DNA of 64,000 bases from Bacillota bacterium (GCA_023388515.1 JAEWGD010000014.1:12953-76952); one strand, 5' to 3'. Numbered from the stretch's first letter, positions 1 to 7,821 are shown. The notes: generated by a model not told the origin, from the letters alone. Translations and numbers: made by a program.

Positions 1-53
1 TCACAAATTAGCGAGAAATACTTTGTTTAATATGTTTGATAAGAAAATAATAA

Positions 54-83
54 TTGACAAAAATAAACACCTTGTGCTATAAT
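54..83 (+). promoter_or_regulatory. Promoter of toxin cassette 1
   Basis: TTGACA at 54-59 and TATAAT at 78-83 are separated by 18 bp, a consensus sigma-A-type promoter. Transcription would start near 90 and give a leader of about 55 nt before the small GTG-initiated peptide. The same layout recurs at 405-434 and, inverted, at 3591-3620. Confidence 0.8.
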
Positions 84-145
84 ATGACACATGGTGCTTT
101 TGCAATATCGGTAGGCGGTTTCTCCCATCAAGGGAGGTGATAGCT

Positions 146-235
146 GTGGTTACATACGGTGAGCTGTTTCAGCTTTTGTTATTAATCGTTACAGCTATCT
201 CCTTGTTTTATAACATTTATAAAAACAAGAAATAG
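146..235 (+). CDS. Small hydrophobic peptide, putative type I toxin (cassette 1)
   Basis: This 29-residue peptide begins at a GTG (MVTYGELFQ...) and ends with a lysine-rich tail (YKNKK). The middle, about residues 8-22, is a single hydrophobic helix, as in small membrane-acting toxins and holin-like toxins of Firmicutes. A strong SD (GGGAGGTGA) precedes the start. The SD is partly paired in CTCCC-atcaa-GGGAG (122-136), a sequestering hairpin typical of type I toxin mRNAs. An almost identical copy follows at 494, and a convergent antisense RNA gene lies just downstream. Toxicity is inferred from architecture. I do not recognise a named family with certainty; the Hol_Tox-like peptides are the nearest resemblance. 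Confidence 0.7.
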   Translation: MVTYGELFQLLLLIVTAISLFYNIYKNKK

Positions 236-244
236 TTTCTTAGC

Positions 245-337
245 ATAAAAAAGAAACAACCGCCATCTTTCCCCAGATAAGGTTGTTTCTTTAACCAAAA
301 CTTGGGTGAACCGCTTATCGCAGAAGCACCTTTTATA
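245..337 (-). ncRNA. Antisense antitoxin RNA candidate (cassette 1)
   Basis: On the minus strand TTGACA (365-370) and TATAAT (343-348), 16 bp apart, drive a convergent transcript starting near 336. It ends in a hairpin whose arms AAAGAAACAACC and GGTTGTTTCTTT (250-292) are followed by a T-run. The hairpin is shared with the 3' end of the toxin mRNA, so the two RNAs overlap tail to tail as in txpA/RatA and bsrG/SR4. The RNA starts with GGTGCTTCTGC, nearly the same 5' sequence as the toxin mRNA (GGTGCTTTTGC). Confidence 0.65.
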
Positions 338-404
338 TTTTTATTATAACATATATTTCAAATTTGTCAACAGATTTTCTGTGTAGTGTCTAAATAATTC
401 TTTA

Positions 405-434
405 TTGACAAAAATGAACATCTTGTGCTATAAT
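405..434 (+). promoter_or_regulatory. Promoter of toxin cassette 2
   Basis: TTGACA at 405-410 and TATAAT at 429-434 with an 18-bp spacer match cassette 1 closely. The transcript would start near 441 with TGGTGCTTTTGC. Confidence 0.8.
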
Positions 435-493
435 ATTACATGGTGCTTTTGCATATCGGTAGGCGGTTTCTCCCATCAAGGGAGGTGATAGCT

Positions 494-583
494 ATGGTTA
501 CATACGGTGAGCTTTTTCAGCTTTTGATGTTAATCGTTACAGCTATCTCCTTGTTTTATAACATTTATAAAAACAAGAAATAG
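494..583 (+). CDS. Small hydrophobic peptide, putative type I toxin (cassette 2)
   Basis: This 29-residue peptide differs from the first copy by one residue visible here (LLLL to LLML). It starts at ATG rather than GTG. It has one hydrophobic helix and a YKNKK tail. The SD (GGGAGGTGA) is partly sequestered by CTCCC (470-474) pairing with GGGAG (480-484). The tandem, near-identical copies suggest a recent duplication of the whole cassette of about 350 bp. Membrane toxicity is inferred, not shown. Confidence 0.7.
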   Translation: MVTYGELFQLLMLIVTAISLFYNIYKNKK

Positions 584-595
584 TTTCTTAGCATA

Positions 596-690
596 AAAAA
601 GAAACAACCGCCATCACTCCAATGAATGCGGTTGTTTCTTTATAACCAAATCTTAGGGAGCTAACCGCTTATCGCAGAAGCACCTTTTAC
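596..690 (-). ncRNA. Antisense antitoxin RNA candidate (cassette 2)
   Basis: Minus-strand TTGACA (719-724) and TATAAT (697-702) with a 16-bp spacer give a transcript from about 690. It ends at a strong hairpin (597-642, arms AAAGAAACAACCGC and its complement) followed by T residues. The overlap with the toxin mRNA is confined to the terminator hairpin region. Confidence 0.65.
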
Positions 691-781
691 ACTTCTATTA
701 TAACATATATTTCAAATTTGTCAATAACTTTTGAGATTTATTTTGGTTTTATTCAATGTCACATTATTACAGTTAATGCAT

Positions 782-1462
782 TTACTCAACAACCTCAACC
801 ACTTTTCCGTCAGATATTTGAATAATTCGTTCAGCCATTCCTGCAACCTTCATGTCATGAGTTATAAGCACAATGGTTTTTCCTTGCCTATGCAATTCGC
901 ATATCATCTCCATTACTGCTTCGCCAGATTTTTTATCCAAGTTTCCAGTAGGCTCATCAGCGAGAATTATCGGTGGCTGTGCAGCTAAAGCCCTTGCTAT
1001 CGCTACTCTTTGCTGTTGTCCGCCCGACATTTCTGATGGTCTGTGGTTCATTCTGCCCTCTAGCGACACTCTTTTTAATGCAGTTGTAACAAGTTTTTTT
1101 CGTTCTGTTCTGTCCATACCTCTATAAATAAGAGGCAATTCGACATTCTCAAAGGCTGTTAAACCTGACACAAGGTTAAAACATTGAAATATAAATCCTA
1201 TTTTTTTATTGCGTATTAACGATAACTCCTTGTCATTATAATCCATTATGTCTGTTTCGTCAAGAACATAACTTCCAGAGCTAGGCAAGTCCAAACAACC
1301 GATTATGTTCATAAGCGTTGACTTTCCTGAACCTGAAGTCCCTACAATAGCAGTGAATTCCCCTCTTTTTATGTTGATATTAACACCATTTAATGCGTCA
1401 ACTCTATTATCGGTATCCCCATAAGTTTTGTATAAATCTTTAAGCACAATTAAATCTTCCAC
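782..1462 (-). CDS. ABC transporter ATP-binding protein (MacB/LolD type)
   Basis: This 226-residue ATPase has every motif of the LolD/MacB/FtsE-like group. These are Walker A (GTSGSGKST), Q-loop (FQCFNLV), signature (MSGGQQQRVAIARAL), Walker B with catalytic Glu (IILADEPTGNLD) and the switch His (VLITHD). Such ATPases power exporters or lipoprotein and peptide extraction together with FtsX-like permeases. I chose the GTG at 1462 because GGAG lies 7 nt upstream; an in-frame ATG at 1507 lacks a good SD. No permease gene is adjacent, since the downstream side is occupied by the toxin cassettes. The partner is therefore elsewhere or lost. Confidence 0.88.
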   Translation of the reverse strand: MEDLIVLKDLYKTYGDTDNRVDALNGVNINIKRGEFTAIVGTSGSGKSTLMNIIGCLDLPSSGSYVLDETDIMDYNDKELSLIRNKKIGFIFQCFNLVSGLTAFENVELPLIYRGMDRTERKKLVTTALKRVSLEGRMNHRPSEMSGGQQQRVAIARALAAQPPIILADEPTGNLDKKSGEAVMEMICELHRQGKTIVLITHDMKVAGMAERIIQISDGKVVEVVE

Positions 1463-1507
1463 ATCAATTCTCCAATACAAATATAAATTTATATTTATTA
1501 TGTGCAT

Positions 1508-1760
1508 TAAAATTGTATTTATTTCTACTAATTTTACAAAAGCTATTTTATAATTTGGGAGTGGATAAAAAACAATTTTATGTAAATGAAACGATGAAAA
1601 AAGCCCTGAAAAAACCGCTAACAGTTTTATTTTCAGAACCTTTTACGATTTTTCCAATCCGAAGGAACGTGTCAACCTATTTCTTTTAAGATGTCACCGA
1701 TTTCATTTGAGTTCTCTTCGTTACAATATAATTCATTATTTTTGCTCCCTATATAATTTT
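1508..1760 (-). other. Intergenic region with a possible gene remnant
   Basis: Between the ABC ATPase and the acetyltransferase no intact gene is visible. On the minus strand, about 1630-1743, one frame reads as plausible protein with a single internal TGA (an EIGDILKEIG segment, then HVPSDWKNRKRF). This could be the tail of a decayed gene, but I cannot name a parent family. The rest is AT-rich and contains the ATPase promoter region. Confidence 0.25.
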
Positions 1761-2282
1761 TTATTTGTACTCTTTTTGAAGTAATGCATAAATATACATA
1801 CCATCATAAATTTTAGAATTTTCTTTTGTAGGAACATATTCTAAAAGGGTAGCCTCTTTTCTCATAGCTAATCGCTCTATAAGCTTTATTGATTTTTCAT
1901 TTCTAGTATTGATTTCAGCAAAAATTCTGCGGATGTTAAGCGTATTAAAGGCATAATTAAGCATACCCTTGACACTTTCAAAAGCATAACCTTTTCCTTG
2001 GTATTTTATATTAAAGGTGTAGCCTATCTCATAACTTTCATAAGATCTTTTAGAAAAGTATATTTTCCCAATAACTTTATTTTCTAGAACAACAGCAAAA
2101 AAATCATCACTTTGTGAAAAGTTAATTGCTTCCTGAATACATTGTTCTTTTGTAAATGTTTCACACGGCTCAAAATAGGTGACTTCCTTATCTGTTAATA
2201 TTTCCGTTAAGTCATTATAATCTTCGGGGTAAAATTTTCTGATATGTAAACGCTCTGTGCAAAATAATGTTGATGTATTCAT
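1761..2282 (-). CDS. GNAT-family N-acetyltransferase (RimJ/RimL-like)
   Basis: This 173-residue protein shows the RimJ/RimL-type GNAT layout. The N-terminal strand is LFCTERLHIRKF, there is an EIGYTFNIKYQGKGYAFE acetyl-CoA-binding loop region, and the later segment is RRIFAEINTRNEKSIKLIERL. Members acetylate protein N-termini or small molecules; the substrate here cannot be told from sequence. The ATG at 2282 has GGAGG 7 nt upstream (GGAGGTATACTATG). It is monocistronic on the minus strand, with its 3' end followed by the possible gene remnant. Confidence 0.85.
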   Translation of the reverse strand: MNTSTLFCTERLHIRKFYPEDYNDLTEILTDKEVTYFEPCETFTKEQCIQEAINFSQSDDFFAVVLENKVIGKIYFSKRSYESYEIGYTFNIKYQGKGYAFESVKGMLNYAFNTLNIRRIFAEINTRNEKSIKLIERLAMRKEATLLEYVPTKENSKIYDGMYIYALLQKEYK

Positions 2283-2619
2283 AGTATACCTCCAAAACCT
2301 AAGTTATATTTATCATACTACACACAAGGAAAAGTCAATCACAAAGCTTTGGGGAGAGTGGATATATCGTGCATATTAAAAGAAAACCAGTACAGAAAAA
2401 GGTAACTCTCGTGATTTGGAGTTACGATTTTTTGCTGTTTTCATGATTTTATTATATTCAACGTTATTTGTCCACACCTCTTCTTAATTTTGCGTTCTTG
2501 ACAAGTGTGGTTATAATTGTGTATAATATATATGATGTATATTTTTCAACACAAATGATAATATTAATTCGTGTTGAAATAATATGCTTAATGATTTATA
2601 AATAAGGAGGATTATTAAA
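2283..2619. other. Intergenic region with terminator and rbr promoter
   Basis: A plus-strand hairpin GTAACTC/GAGTTAC at 2402-2425 followed by a T-run resembles an intrinsic terminator, although no intact plus-strand gene precedes it. A consensus promoter for rubrerythrin follows (TTGACA 2498-2503, TATAAT 2522-2527, spacer 18). An AT-rich imperfect dyad overlaps the -10 region, but it does not fit a 7-1-7 PerR box. Confidence 0.6.
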
Positions 2620-3162
2620 ATGGAATTAAAAGGTTCGAGAACCGAAGCAAACCTAATGGCTGCGTTTGCAGGAGAATCACAGGCTAGAAATAAATACACT
2701 TACTATGCGTCAAAGGCTAAGAGTGAGGGATATGAGCAAATTGCTAAACTTTTCATAGAAACTGCTGATAATGAAAAAGAGCATGCTAAAATATGGTTTA
2801 AGCTTTTGCAAGACGGCGGAGTGATAGCTTCGACTCCTGAAAATCTTCTTGATGCTGCTCAAGGTGAAAACTATGAGTGGACTGAAATGTATGCTGAATT
2901 TGCAAAGGTAGCTAAAGAAGAGGGATTCACTAAGATTGCATATCTTTTTGATGCAGTTGCTAAAATAGAAAAAGAACATGAAGAGCGTTACCGTAAGCTT
3001 CTTGCAAATGTTGAAGAGGGAATAGTATTTTCAAGAGATGGCGATACTGTTTGGCAATGTGCTAATTGTGGACATATCCATATTGGAAAGAAAGCTCCAG
3101 AAATGTGTCCTGTTTGTGAGCATCCAAAGGCTCATTTCCAAATTCTGGCTAAGAACTATTAG
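2620..3162 (+). CDS. rbr: Rubrerythrin
   Basis: This 180-residue non-heme iron peroxidase reduces hydrogen peroxide in anaerobes and protects the cytosol during oxygen exposure. Residues 1-135 form the four-helix diiron domain, with glutamates in AFAGESQARNKY, ETADNEKEHAKIW and KIEKEHEERY. The C-terminal rubredoxin-like domain carries CANCGHIHIG and CPVCEHPKAHF, giving the Cys4 iron site. The length is normal for the family. AAGGAGG lies upstream of the ATG. It stands alone with its own consensus promoter (2498-2527) and a clear terminator at 3264-3299. Confidence 0.97.
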   Translation: MELKGSRTEANLMAAFAGESQARNKYTYYASKAKSEGYEQIAKLFIETADNEKEHAKIWFKLLQDGGVIASTPENLLDAAQGENYEWTEMYAEFAKVAKEEGFTKIAYLFDAVAKIEKEHEERYRKLLANVEEGIVFSRDGDTVWQCANCGHIHIGKKAPEMCPVCEHPKAHFQILAKNY

Positions 3163-3263
3163 TTTTTAGTTGGTAATAATGGGATAGTGTTAACAGTGAT
3201 ACACATAAATATACTTTAAGCTTTATACTTTTGGTAGATAAATAAAGCAATTATGAATGAAGT

Positions 3264-3299
3264 TTCCCCTGCGTTTATTTTGCAGGGGAGATTTTTTTA
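3264..3299 (+). terminator. Intrinsic terminator after rubrerythrin
   Basis: CCCCTGC and GCAGGGG form a GC-rich stem around a short AT loop, followed by ATTTTTTT. Confidence 0.85.
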
Positions 3300-3364
3300 T
3301 TAAAAGTTTCTGTGTTGTTCAGAAAAGCTGTTGACAAATTTGAAATATATGTTATAATAGAAGT

Positions 3365-3456
3365 GTAAAAGGTGCTTCTGCGGTAAGCGGTTCACCTCCG
3401 AATGCAAGTCATAGAATAACCGCACACTTTAGCGAGGGGCGGTTATTTCTTTTTTA
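3365..3456 (+). ncRNA. Antisense antitoxin RNA candidate (cassette 3)
   Basis: TTGACA at 3331-3336 and TATAAT at 3353-3358 (spacer 16) match the antisense promoters of cassettes 1 and 2 almost base for base, in the opposite orientation. The transcript starts near 3365 with AAAAGGTGCTTCTGC. It ends at the AATAACCGC/GCGGTTATT hairpin (3415-3447) with a following T-run. Confidence 0.65.
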
Positions 3457-3523
3457 TATTGTTACACAAATTGATTGTGTTAATGATTACCAAACAAAAT
3501 GTAAGTATTTCAGAAACGCTCAT
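3443..3523 (-). CDS. Small hydrophobic peptide, diverged type I toxin (cassette 3)
   Basis: This 26-residue peptide (MSVSEILTFC...NNIKKK) has the same plan as the toxins at 146 and 494: a short polar start, one hydrophobic helix and a lysine tail. An AGGTGG-like SD precedes the ATG. That SD can pair with the upstream CCTCCT with one mismatch. The promoter and leader are conserved, but the protein has diverged strongly. This suggests an older copy that kept its function. It is inverted relative to the first two and sits between rbr and metK. Confidence 0.6.
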   Translation of the reverse strand: MSVSEILTFCLVIINTINLCNNIKKK

Positions 3524-3590
3524 GTAACTTACCACCTTTTTAGGAGGAAGATTTGAACCGCCTATCCGTTATGCAAAAGCACCTTGTAAT

Positions 3591-3620
3591 ATTATAGCAC
3601 ATGATGTTTATTTTTGTAAA
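3591..3620 (-). promoter_or_regulatory. Promoter of toxin cassette 3
   Basis: On the minus strand TTTACA (3615-3620) and TATAAT (3591-3596) are separated by 18 bp, as in the other two cassettes. The leader again begins with AAGGTGCTTTTGCATA. Confidence 0.75.
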
Positions 3621-3693
3621 TAAAGAATTATTTTTCATTATTCAGAAGATTGTGAATTTGTTAAATAGATGGATTTTTTTTATTAATAAGTGC

Positions 3694-3722
3694 TTGACAT
3701 ATGTGTTGTTTTGGAGTACAAT
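3694..3722 (+). promoter_or_regulatory. metK promoter
   Basis: TTGACA (3694-3699) and TACAAT (3717-3722) with a 17-bp spacer lie just upstream of the SAM riboswitch. Confidence 0.8.
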
Positions 3723-3742
3723 ATAAGTGAAAATTTAATAGC

Positions 3743-3842
3743 CTTATCAAGAGTGGCGGAGGAATCAGGTCCTGTGAAGCCCAGCAACCTATTGCGAGTG
3801 CAAGGAAGGTGCTAAATCCTGCGGTTAAATCCGATAGATGAG
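3743..3842 (+). promoter_or_regulatory. SAM-I (S-box) riboswitch
   Basis: The aptamer opens with CTTATC-AAGAGTGGCGGAGG, has GAAGCCCAGCAACCT in the core and AAGGTGCTAAATCC after it, and closes with GATGAG pairing to CTTATC (P1). These are the hallmarks of the S-box. SAM binding should favour the downstream terminator (3862-3892) and turn metK off. It lies between the metK promoter and start codon, the classical position. Confidence 0.96.
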
Positions 3843-3861
3843 GAATTTTTATAGAATTCAC

Positions 3862-3892
3862 AAGCGTTCGGTAATCCGAACGCTTTAACTTT
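3862..3892 (+). terminator. SAM-I riboswitch expression-platform terminator
   Basis: AAGCGTTCGG and CCGAACGCTT form a perfect 10-bp stem with a TAAT loop, followed by a T-rich stretch. It ends about 50 nt before the metK start. Confidence 0.9.
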
Positions 3893-3940
3893 ATTATTGG
3901 ATAATAAATTTTCAATATTGTTTAAAATGGAGGAATATAT

Positions 3941-5125
3941 ATGAACAGGAAACTATTTACATCAGAATCAGTAACAGAGGGACATCCAGATAAAATTTGT
4001 GACCAGATATCTGACGCTATTTTGGATTCATTGCTTGAAAGCGACGCATATTCAAGAGTAGCTTGCGAAACAGTTTGCACAACGGGTATGGTTATGTGTA
4101 TGGGCGAGATTAGTACAAAGGCATATGTTGACATTTCAAGGGTTGCGAGGGAAGTTATTGTTGATATTGGCTATGATAGAGCTAAATTTGGATTTGATGG
4201 ACATACTTGTGCAATTATTACAACGATTGATGAGCAGTCATCTGATATAGCTATGGGCGTAAATGAGGCTTTGGAGTCTAAGGTTGGAAGTGATTCTGAC
4301 TGCGATTCAACGGGTGCTGGGGATCAAGGAATTATGTTTGGCTATGCTTGTAATGAAACGAAAGAGCTTATGCCTATGCCGATTTCACTTGCACATAAGC
4401 TTGCGTTAAAGTTGACAGCTGTAAGAAAAGATGGAACTTTGCGTTATCTAAGACCTGATGGAAAGACACAGGTTACTGTTGAATATGAAGATGATAAGCC
4501 AGTTAGAGTTGATACAGTTGTTGTTTCATCACAGCATTCACCTGAGGTTTCACTTGATCAAATAAGAGATGATATTATTGAATATGTGGTTAAGAAAACT
4601 ATTCCGTCTGAATTGCTTGATGAGAATACAAAATACTATATAAATCCAACGGGACGCTTTGTTATCGGTGGTCCACAGGGCGATAGTGGGTTGACGGGTA
4701 GGAAGATTATTGTTGATACTTATGGTGGTTATGCTAGGCATGGTGGGGGTGCGTTTTCGGGAAAAGACCCAACTAAGGTTGACCGTTCAGCTACTTATGC
4801 TGCAAGGCATATTGCGAAAAATATTGTTGCTGCTGGAATTGCTGATAAATGCGAGGTACAGCTTGCGTATGCGATAGGTGTTGCACAACCAGTGTCGATT
4901 TTGGTTGATACATTTGGAACGGGAAAATATGAAGAAGATATGATTTCAAAGGCAGTTGCAACCGTGTTTGATTTACGTCCTGCAAGTATTATTAACAACT
5001 TAAACTTGAGAAAGCCACAGTATAGACAGCTTGCTGCATACGGCCATGTGGGTAGGGAAGATTTGAATGTAGCGTGGGAAAAGACTGATAAGGTTGATGA
5101 GCTGATGAAGGAATTAAAAAAATAG
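3941..5125 (+). CDS. metK: S-adenosylmethionine synthetase
   Basis: MetK makes S-adenosylmethionine from methionine and ATP in the cytosol. The 394-residue length is typical. Visible signatures are SVTEGHPDKICDQISD near the N-terminus (ATP and metal binding), the GAGDQGIMFGYA loop near residue 126, GGAFSGKDPTKVDRSA and the family's C-terminal domain. GGAGG precedes the ATG by 8 nt. It is monocistronic, under a SAM-I riboswitch, with a terminator at 5140-5172. Its product feeds the methyl cycle that LuxS (38163-38636) helps recycle. Confidence 0.98.
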   Translation: MNRKLFTSESVTEGHPDKICDQISDAILDSLLESDAYSRVACETVCTTGMVMCMGEISTKAYVDISRVAREVIVDIGYDRAKFGFDGHTCAIITTIDEQSSDIAMGVNEALESKVGSDSDCDSTGAGDQGIMFGYACNETKELMPMPISLAHKLALKLTAVRKDGTLRYLRPDGKTQVTVEYEDDKPVRVDTVVVSSQHSPEVSLDQIRDDIIEYVVKKTIPSELLDENTKYYINPTGRFVIGGPQGDSGLTGRKIIVDTYGGYARHGGGAFSGKDPTKVDRSATYAARHIAKNIVAAGIADKCEVQLAYAIGVAQPVSILVDTFGTGKYEEDMISKAVATVFDLRPASIINNLNLRKPQYRQLAAYGHVGREDLNVAWEKTDKVDELMKELKK

Positions 5126-5139
5126 AAATTTATTGAGAA

Positions 5140-5172
5140 AAAAGACTATTTCATTTTGGAATAGTCTTTTGT
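5140..5172 (+). terminator. Intrinsic terminator after metK
   Basis: AAAAGACTAT and ATAGTCTTTT form a stem around a short loop, followed by GTTTAT. Confidence 0.8.
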
Positions 5173-5215
5173 TTATATCAGTGGGAAAATCAGTTAGAGT
5201 TTTAGAACTAACTGT

Positions 5216-5525
5216 ATATTTCAAAAAAGTCAATTAAACTCAACAGTTTGGCATACTATTTATAAACACAAACACACAAACATAAAAGTTTTTGGTTAAG
5301 CTTTTTTCAAGTGGCAAACTGCCACATGAAATTTAGCACCAGTTAGTTTCAAAAAAGCCAATTAAACTCAACAGTTTGGCATACTATTTATAAACACAAA
5401 CACACAAACATAAAAGTTTTTGGTTAAGCTTTTTTCAAAAAGCTTAGCGGAGTTTGAGGCGGCAGCCTCATGCCGACAGGCAAATAAGCAGAGTTTGAGG
5501 TGGCAGCCTCATGCCGACAGGCGTT
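5216..5525 (+). repeat. Dispersed palindromic intergenic repeat, locus A (two units)
   Basis: Two related units about 128 bp apart begin CAATTAAACTCAACAG (5231 and 5359) and run into AACATAAAAGTTTTTGG and TTAAGCTTTTTTCA. The first unit then continues with the palindrome GTGGCAAACTGCCAC. The second continues with AAAAGCTTAGCGGAG and two GAGG(C/T)GGCAGCCTCATGCCG hairpins. The same modules recur at 22722, 30240 (inverted), 58423 and 59305. No protein-coding signal is convincing here. Confidence 0.8.
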
Positions 5526-5597
5526 GCCTTTTAAGAATAATTTGCTATCAAGGTGAATACAATTTACATGAGCAATAAAATTAGTGGAGGTAGAGCG

Positions 5598-6878
5598 ATG
5601 AGGAGAAAGGTAGTAAGTTTTATACTATTAATAATGACTATTTTCTGGACAGGCTGTTCGGCGATAGGTAATAGCAGTTCGGATTTAGAGATGGAGTTAA
5701 CTTCGGAGATAAAACTGCATGACAATTCGCTTATTCCTAATGAATTTTTGCAAGAGGGTGTGTATAAGCCGTTAAACTACTCTACTCAACAGGCGATGTG
5801 GTTTGCGTATATGGATTATGAAAAGATTTTGCTTAACAGGACTGAGGAGGAGTTTACGAAGCTTGTTGTGGAGAGGTTTGTCAAGGCAAAATTGTTGGGT
5901 ATTAACACTGTTTATGTTCAGGTTAGGGCATTTTGTGATGCGTACTACAAATCAGAGTTGTTTCCGAGGGGCGAATATTTTTCTGTGTCGAGCAATTTTG
6001 ATCCACTAGAAATAATGATAAATTCTGCACATTCGCTTAATTTATCAATTCATGCGTGGGTTAATCCGATGAGGGCAAAAACAGATATGGAAATGCAGGC
6101 TATGTCGGGTGATTATTTACCTAAGCAGTGGTATGATGATGAGATAAAAAGAGGAACTTATATTGTTCAGGTTGCTGATAGGTGGTATTTAAACCCTGCT
6201 TATAGTGAGGTTAAGAGTTTTATTACAGATGGAATAAAGGAAATAGTGTCGAGTTATGAAGTTGATGGGTTACATATTGATGATTATTTTTATCCGACAA
6301 CTGATGCAAGTTTTGATACTATATCATTTGCAGAAGGCAATACAAACGACTTGACTGCGTGGAGAATGGAAAATATCAATGTGATGGTTAAGGGAATATA
6401 TTCTACAATAAAGTCTTTGAACACAAATGTTTTGTTTGGAATTAGTCCACAAGGCAATGTAGAAAAAAATTATAGTACGCAGTATGCGGATGTAAGAAAA
6501 TGGTGTAAGGAGGGTGGATACTGTGACTACATCGTTCCACAAATTTATTTTGGGTTCAAAAATGAAACTTGTCCATTTGAGCAAACGGTTTTTGAGTGGC
6601 AACAGCTAACGTCTGGAAGTAAGATTAGGCTTGTTATTGGCGTTTGCACATATAAAATAGGCAAAGAGGATACTTGGGCTGGTACGGGTAAGGATGAATG
6701 GATAACCGATTTGAATGTCACTTCACGAGAGGTTGAATATGTTATAAATGACGAGAAACTGAGTGGTGTGGCTATATTTAGCTATAACTCAACCTTTGAG
6801 CCGAGTGGTGATGAGGTTCTTGTGAATGCAATTGCCGATGAGTGTGAAAAAATTAAGCAAATACTTGTTAAGGAATAA
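5598..6878 (+). CDS. GHL10-type glycosidase-like lipoprotein
   Basis: This 426-residue secreted lipoprotein begins MRRKVV and has a hydrophobic signal with lipobox ending WTGC (Cys20). I chose the ATG at 5598 because GGAGG lies 7 nt upstream; an in-frame ATG at 5553 has no SD. The mature part reads as the YngK/DUF187 (GHL10, PF02638) TIM-barrel fold. It has an early MWFAYMDYE strand, INTVYVQVRAFCDAYY, HAWVNPMR, a DGLHIDDYFYPT catalytic-loop-like segment and YIVPQIYFG. Members are thought to act on cell-surface or peptidoglycan glycans, but the exact substrate is unknown. It sits alone between repeat locus A and nfnA. Confidence 0.85.
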   Translation: MRRKVVSFILLIMTIFWTGCSAIGNSSSDLEMELTSEIKLHDNSLIPNEFLQEGVYKPLNYSTQQAMWFAYMDYEKILLNRTEEEFTKLVVERFVKAKLLGINTVYVQVRAFCDAYYKSELFPRGEYFSVSSNFDPLEIMINSAHSLNLSIHAWVNPMRAKTDMEMQAMSGDYLPKQWYDDEIKRGTYIVQVADRWYLNPAYSEVKSFITDGIKEIVSSYEVDGLHIDDYFYPTTDASFDTISFAEGNTNDLTAWRMENINVMVKGIYSTIKSLNTNVLFGISPQGNVEKNYSTQYADVRKWCKEGGYCDYIVPQIYFGFKNETCPFEQTVFEWQQLTSGSKIRLVIGVCTYKIGKEDTWAGTGKDEWITDLNVTSREVEYVINDEKLSGVAIFSYNSTFEPSGDEVLVNAIADECEKIKQILVKE

Positions 6879-6959
6879 ATTCTGTGTTATAATATAAGTT
6901 CTTGATGAAAGTGGTTTACGATGATTCCATAGCTTGGAGATGTGGAGAGGAGAGTTAAT

Positions 6960-7781
6960 GTGTTTAGGGTTGTGAAAAAAAGAGAACTGAATAAATTGGT
7001 GTTTTTGATGGAAGTTGAAGCACCATTGATTGCAAAAAAAGCACTTGCAGGACAGTTTATAATTTTTAGAGCAGATGAAAAGGGAGAACGTGTTCCACTT
7101 ACTATCGCTGATTATGATAGGGGAAATGGAACGATTACAATAATTTATCAAGTTGTAGGGAGAAGTACACAGGTGCTGTCAACGCTGAATATAGGAGATG
7201 AGATACTTGATGTTGTTGGACCTTTGGGTATGCCTACACATATTGACGAGGGTGTAAAAAGGGTGTGCGTGATAGGTGGTGGTGTTGGTTGTGCAATTGC
7301 TTATCCACAGGCTAAGGCTCTCTATAATAAAGGCGTTATTGTAGATGTAATTGCAGGTTTTAGAAATAAAGATATAGTTATACTTGAGGACGAGTTTAAG
7401 GCTGTTAGTAATGAGCTGATTATTACAACTGATGATGGTAGCTATGGGAAAAAAGGTTTAGTTACTAATGCGTTAAAAGAACTTGTCGACAGTGGCAGAA
7501 AGTATGATACTGTAATTGCAATTGGACCTGTTCCGATGATGAAATTTGTATGTGATGTAACTCGTGATTATAATATAAAAACTATTGTATCACTTAATCC
7601 GATTATGATTGACGGAACGGGAATGTGCGGAGGTTGTAGAGTTACGGTTAACGGAGAGGTGCGTTATGCCTGTGTTGATGGGCCTGATTTTGACGGTCAT
7701 GAAGTTGACTTTAAAGAGCTTATGATGAGAAATGGAACTTATAAGCGTCATGAGGATTCATGCAGATTGATGGAAGAATAA
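6960..7781 (+). CDS. nfnA: NfnA, ferredoxin:NADP+ oxidoreductase small subunit
   Basis: NfnA is the FAD and [2Fe-2S] subunit of the NfnAB flavin-bifurcating complex, which couples NADH and reduced ferredoxin to NADP+ reduction. The protein (273 residues) has a ferredoxin-reductase FAD domain with a VPLTIADYD motif, a Rossmann domain starting VCVIGGGVGCAIAYPQAKAL, and a C-terminal cluster MCGGCRV...YACVDGP that ligates [2Fe-2S]. I prefer the GTG at 6960 (MFRVVKKREL) because AGGAG sits 7 nt upstream. nfnB follows after 40 bp with the same orientation. PyrK-like proteins are similar, but the nfnB neighbour decides. Confidence 0.93.
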   Translation: MFRVVKKRELNKLVFLMEVEAPLIAKKALAGQFIIFRADEKGERVPLTIADYDRGNGTITIIYQVVGRSTQVLSTLNIGDEILDVVGPLGMPTHIDEGVKRVCVIGGGVGCAIAYPQAKALYNKGVIVDVIAGFRNKDIVILEDEFKAVSNELIITTDDGSYGKKGLVTNALKELVDSGRKYDTVIAIGPVPMMKFVCDVTRDYNIKTIVSLNPIMIDGTGMCGGCRVTVNGEVRYACVDGPDFDGHEVDFKELMMRNGTYKRHEDSCRLMEE

Positions 7782-7821
7782 ATTAAATGGAGAAACTCGT
7801 TTAATATTACGGAGGTTTAAA

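Noticed and set aside
2340..2480. Small plus-strand gene ending at the hairpin 2402-2433
   Set aside because: A frame starting at a GTG near 2369 is 25 codons with poor SD spacing and no recognisable protein.
2511..2527. PerR box at the rubrerythrin promoter
   Set aside because: The AT-rich dyad does not fit the 7-1-7 inverted repeat; the resemblance is due to the -10 region.
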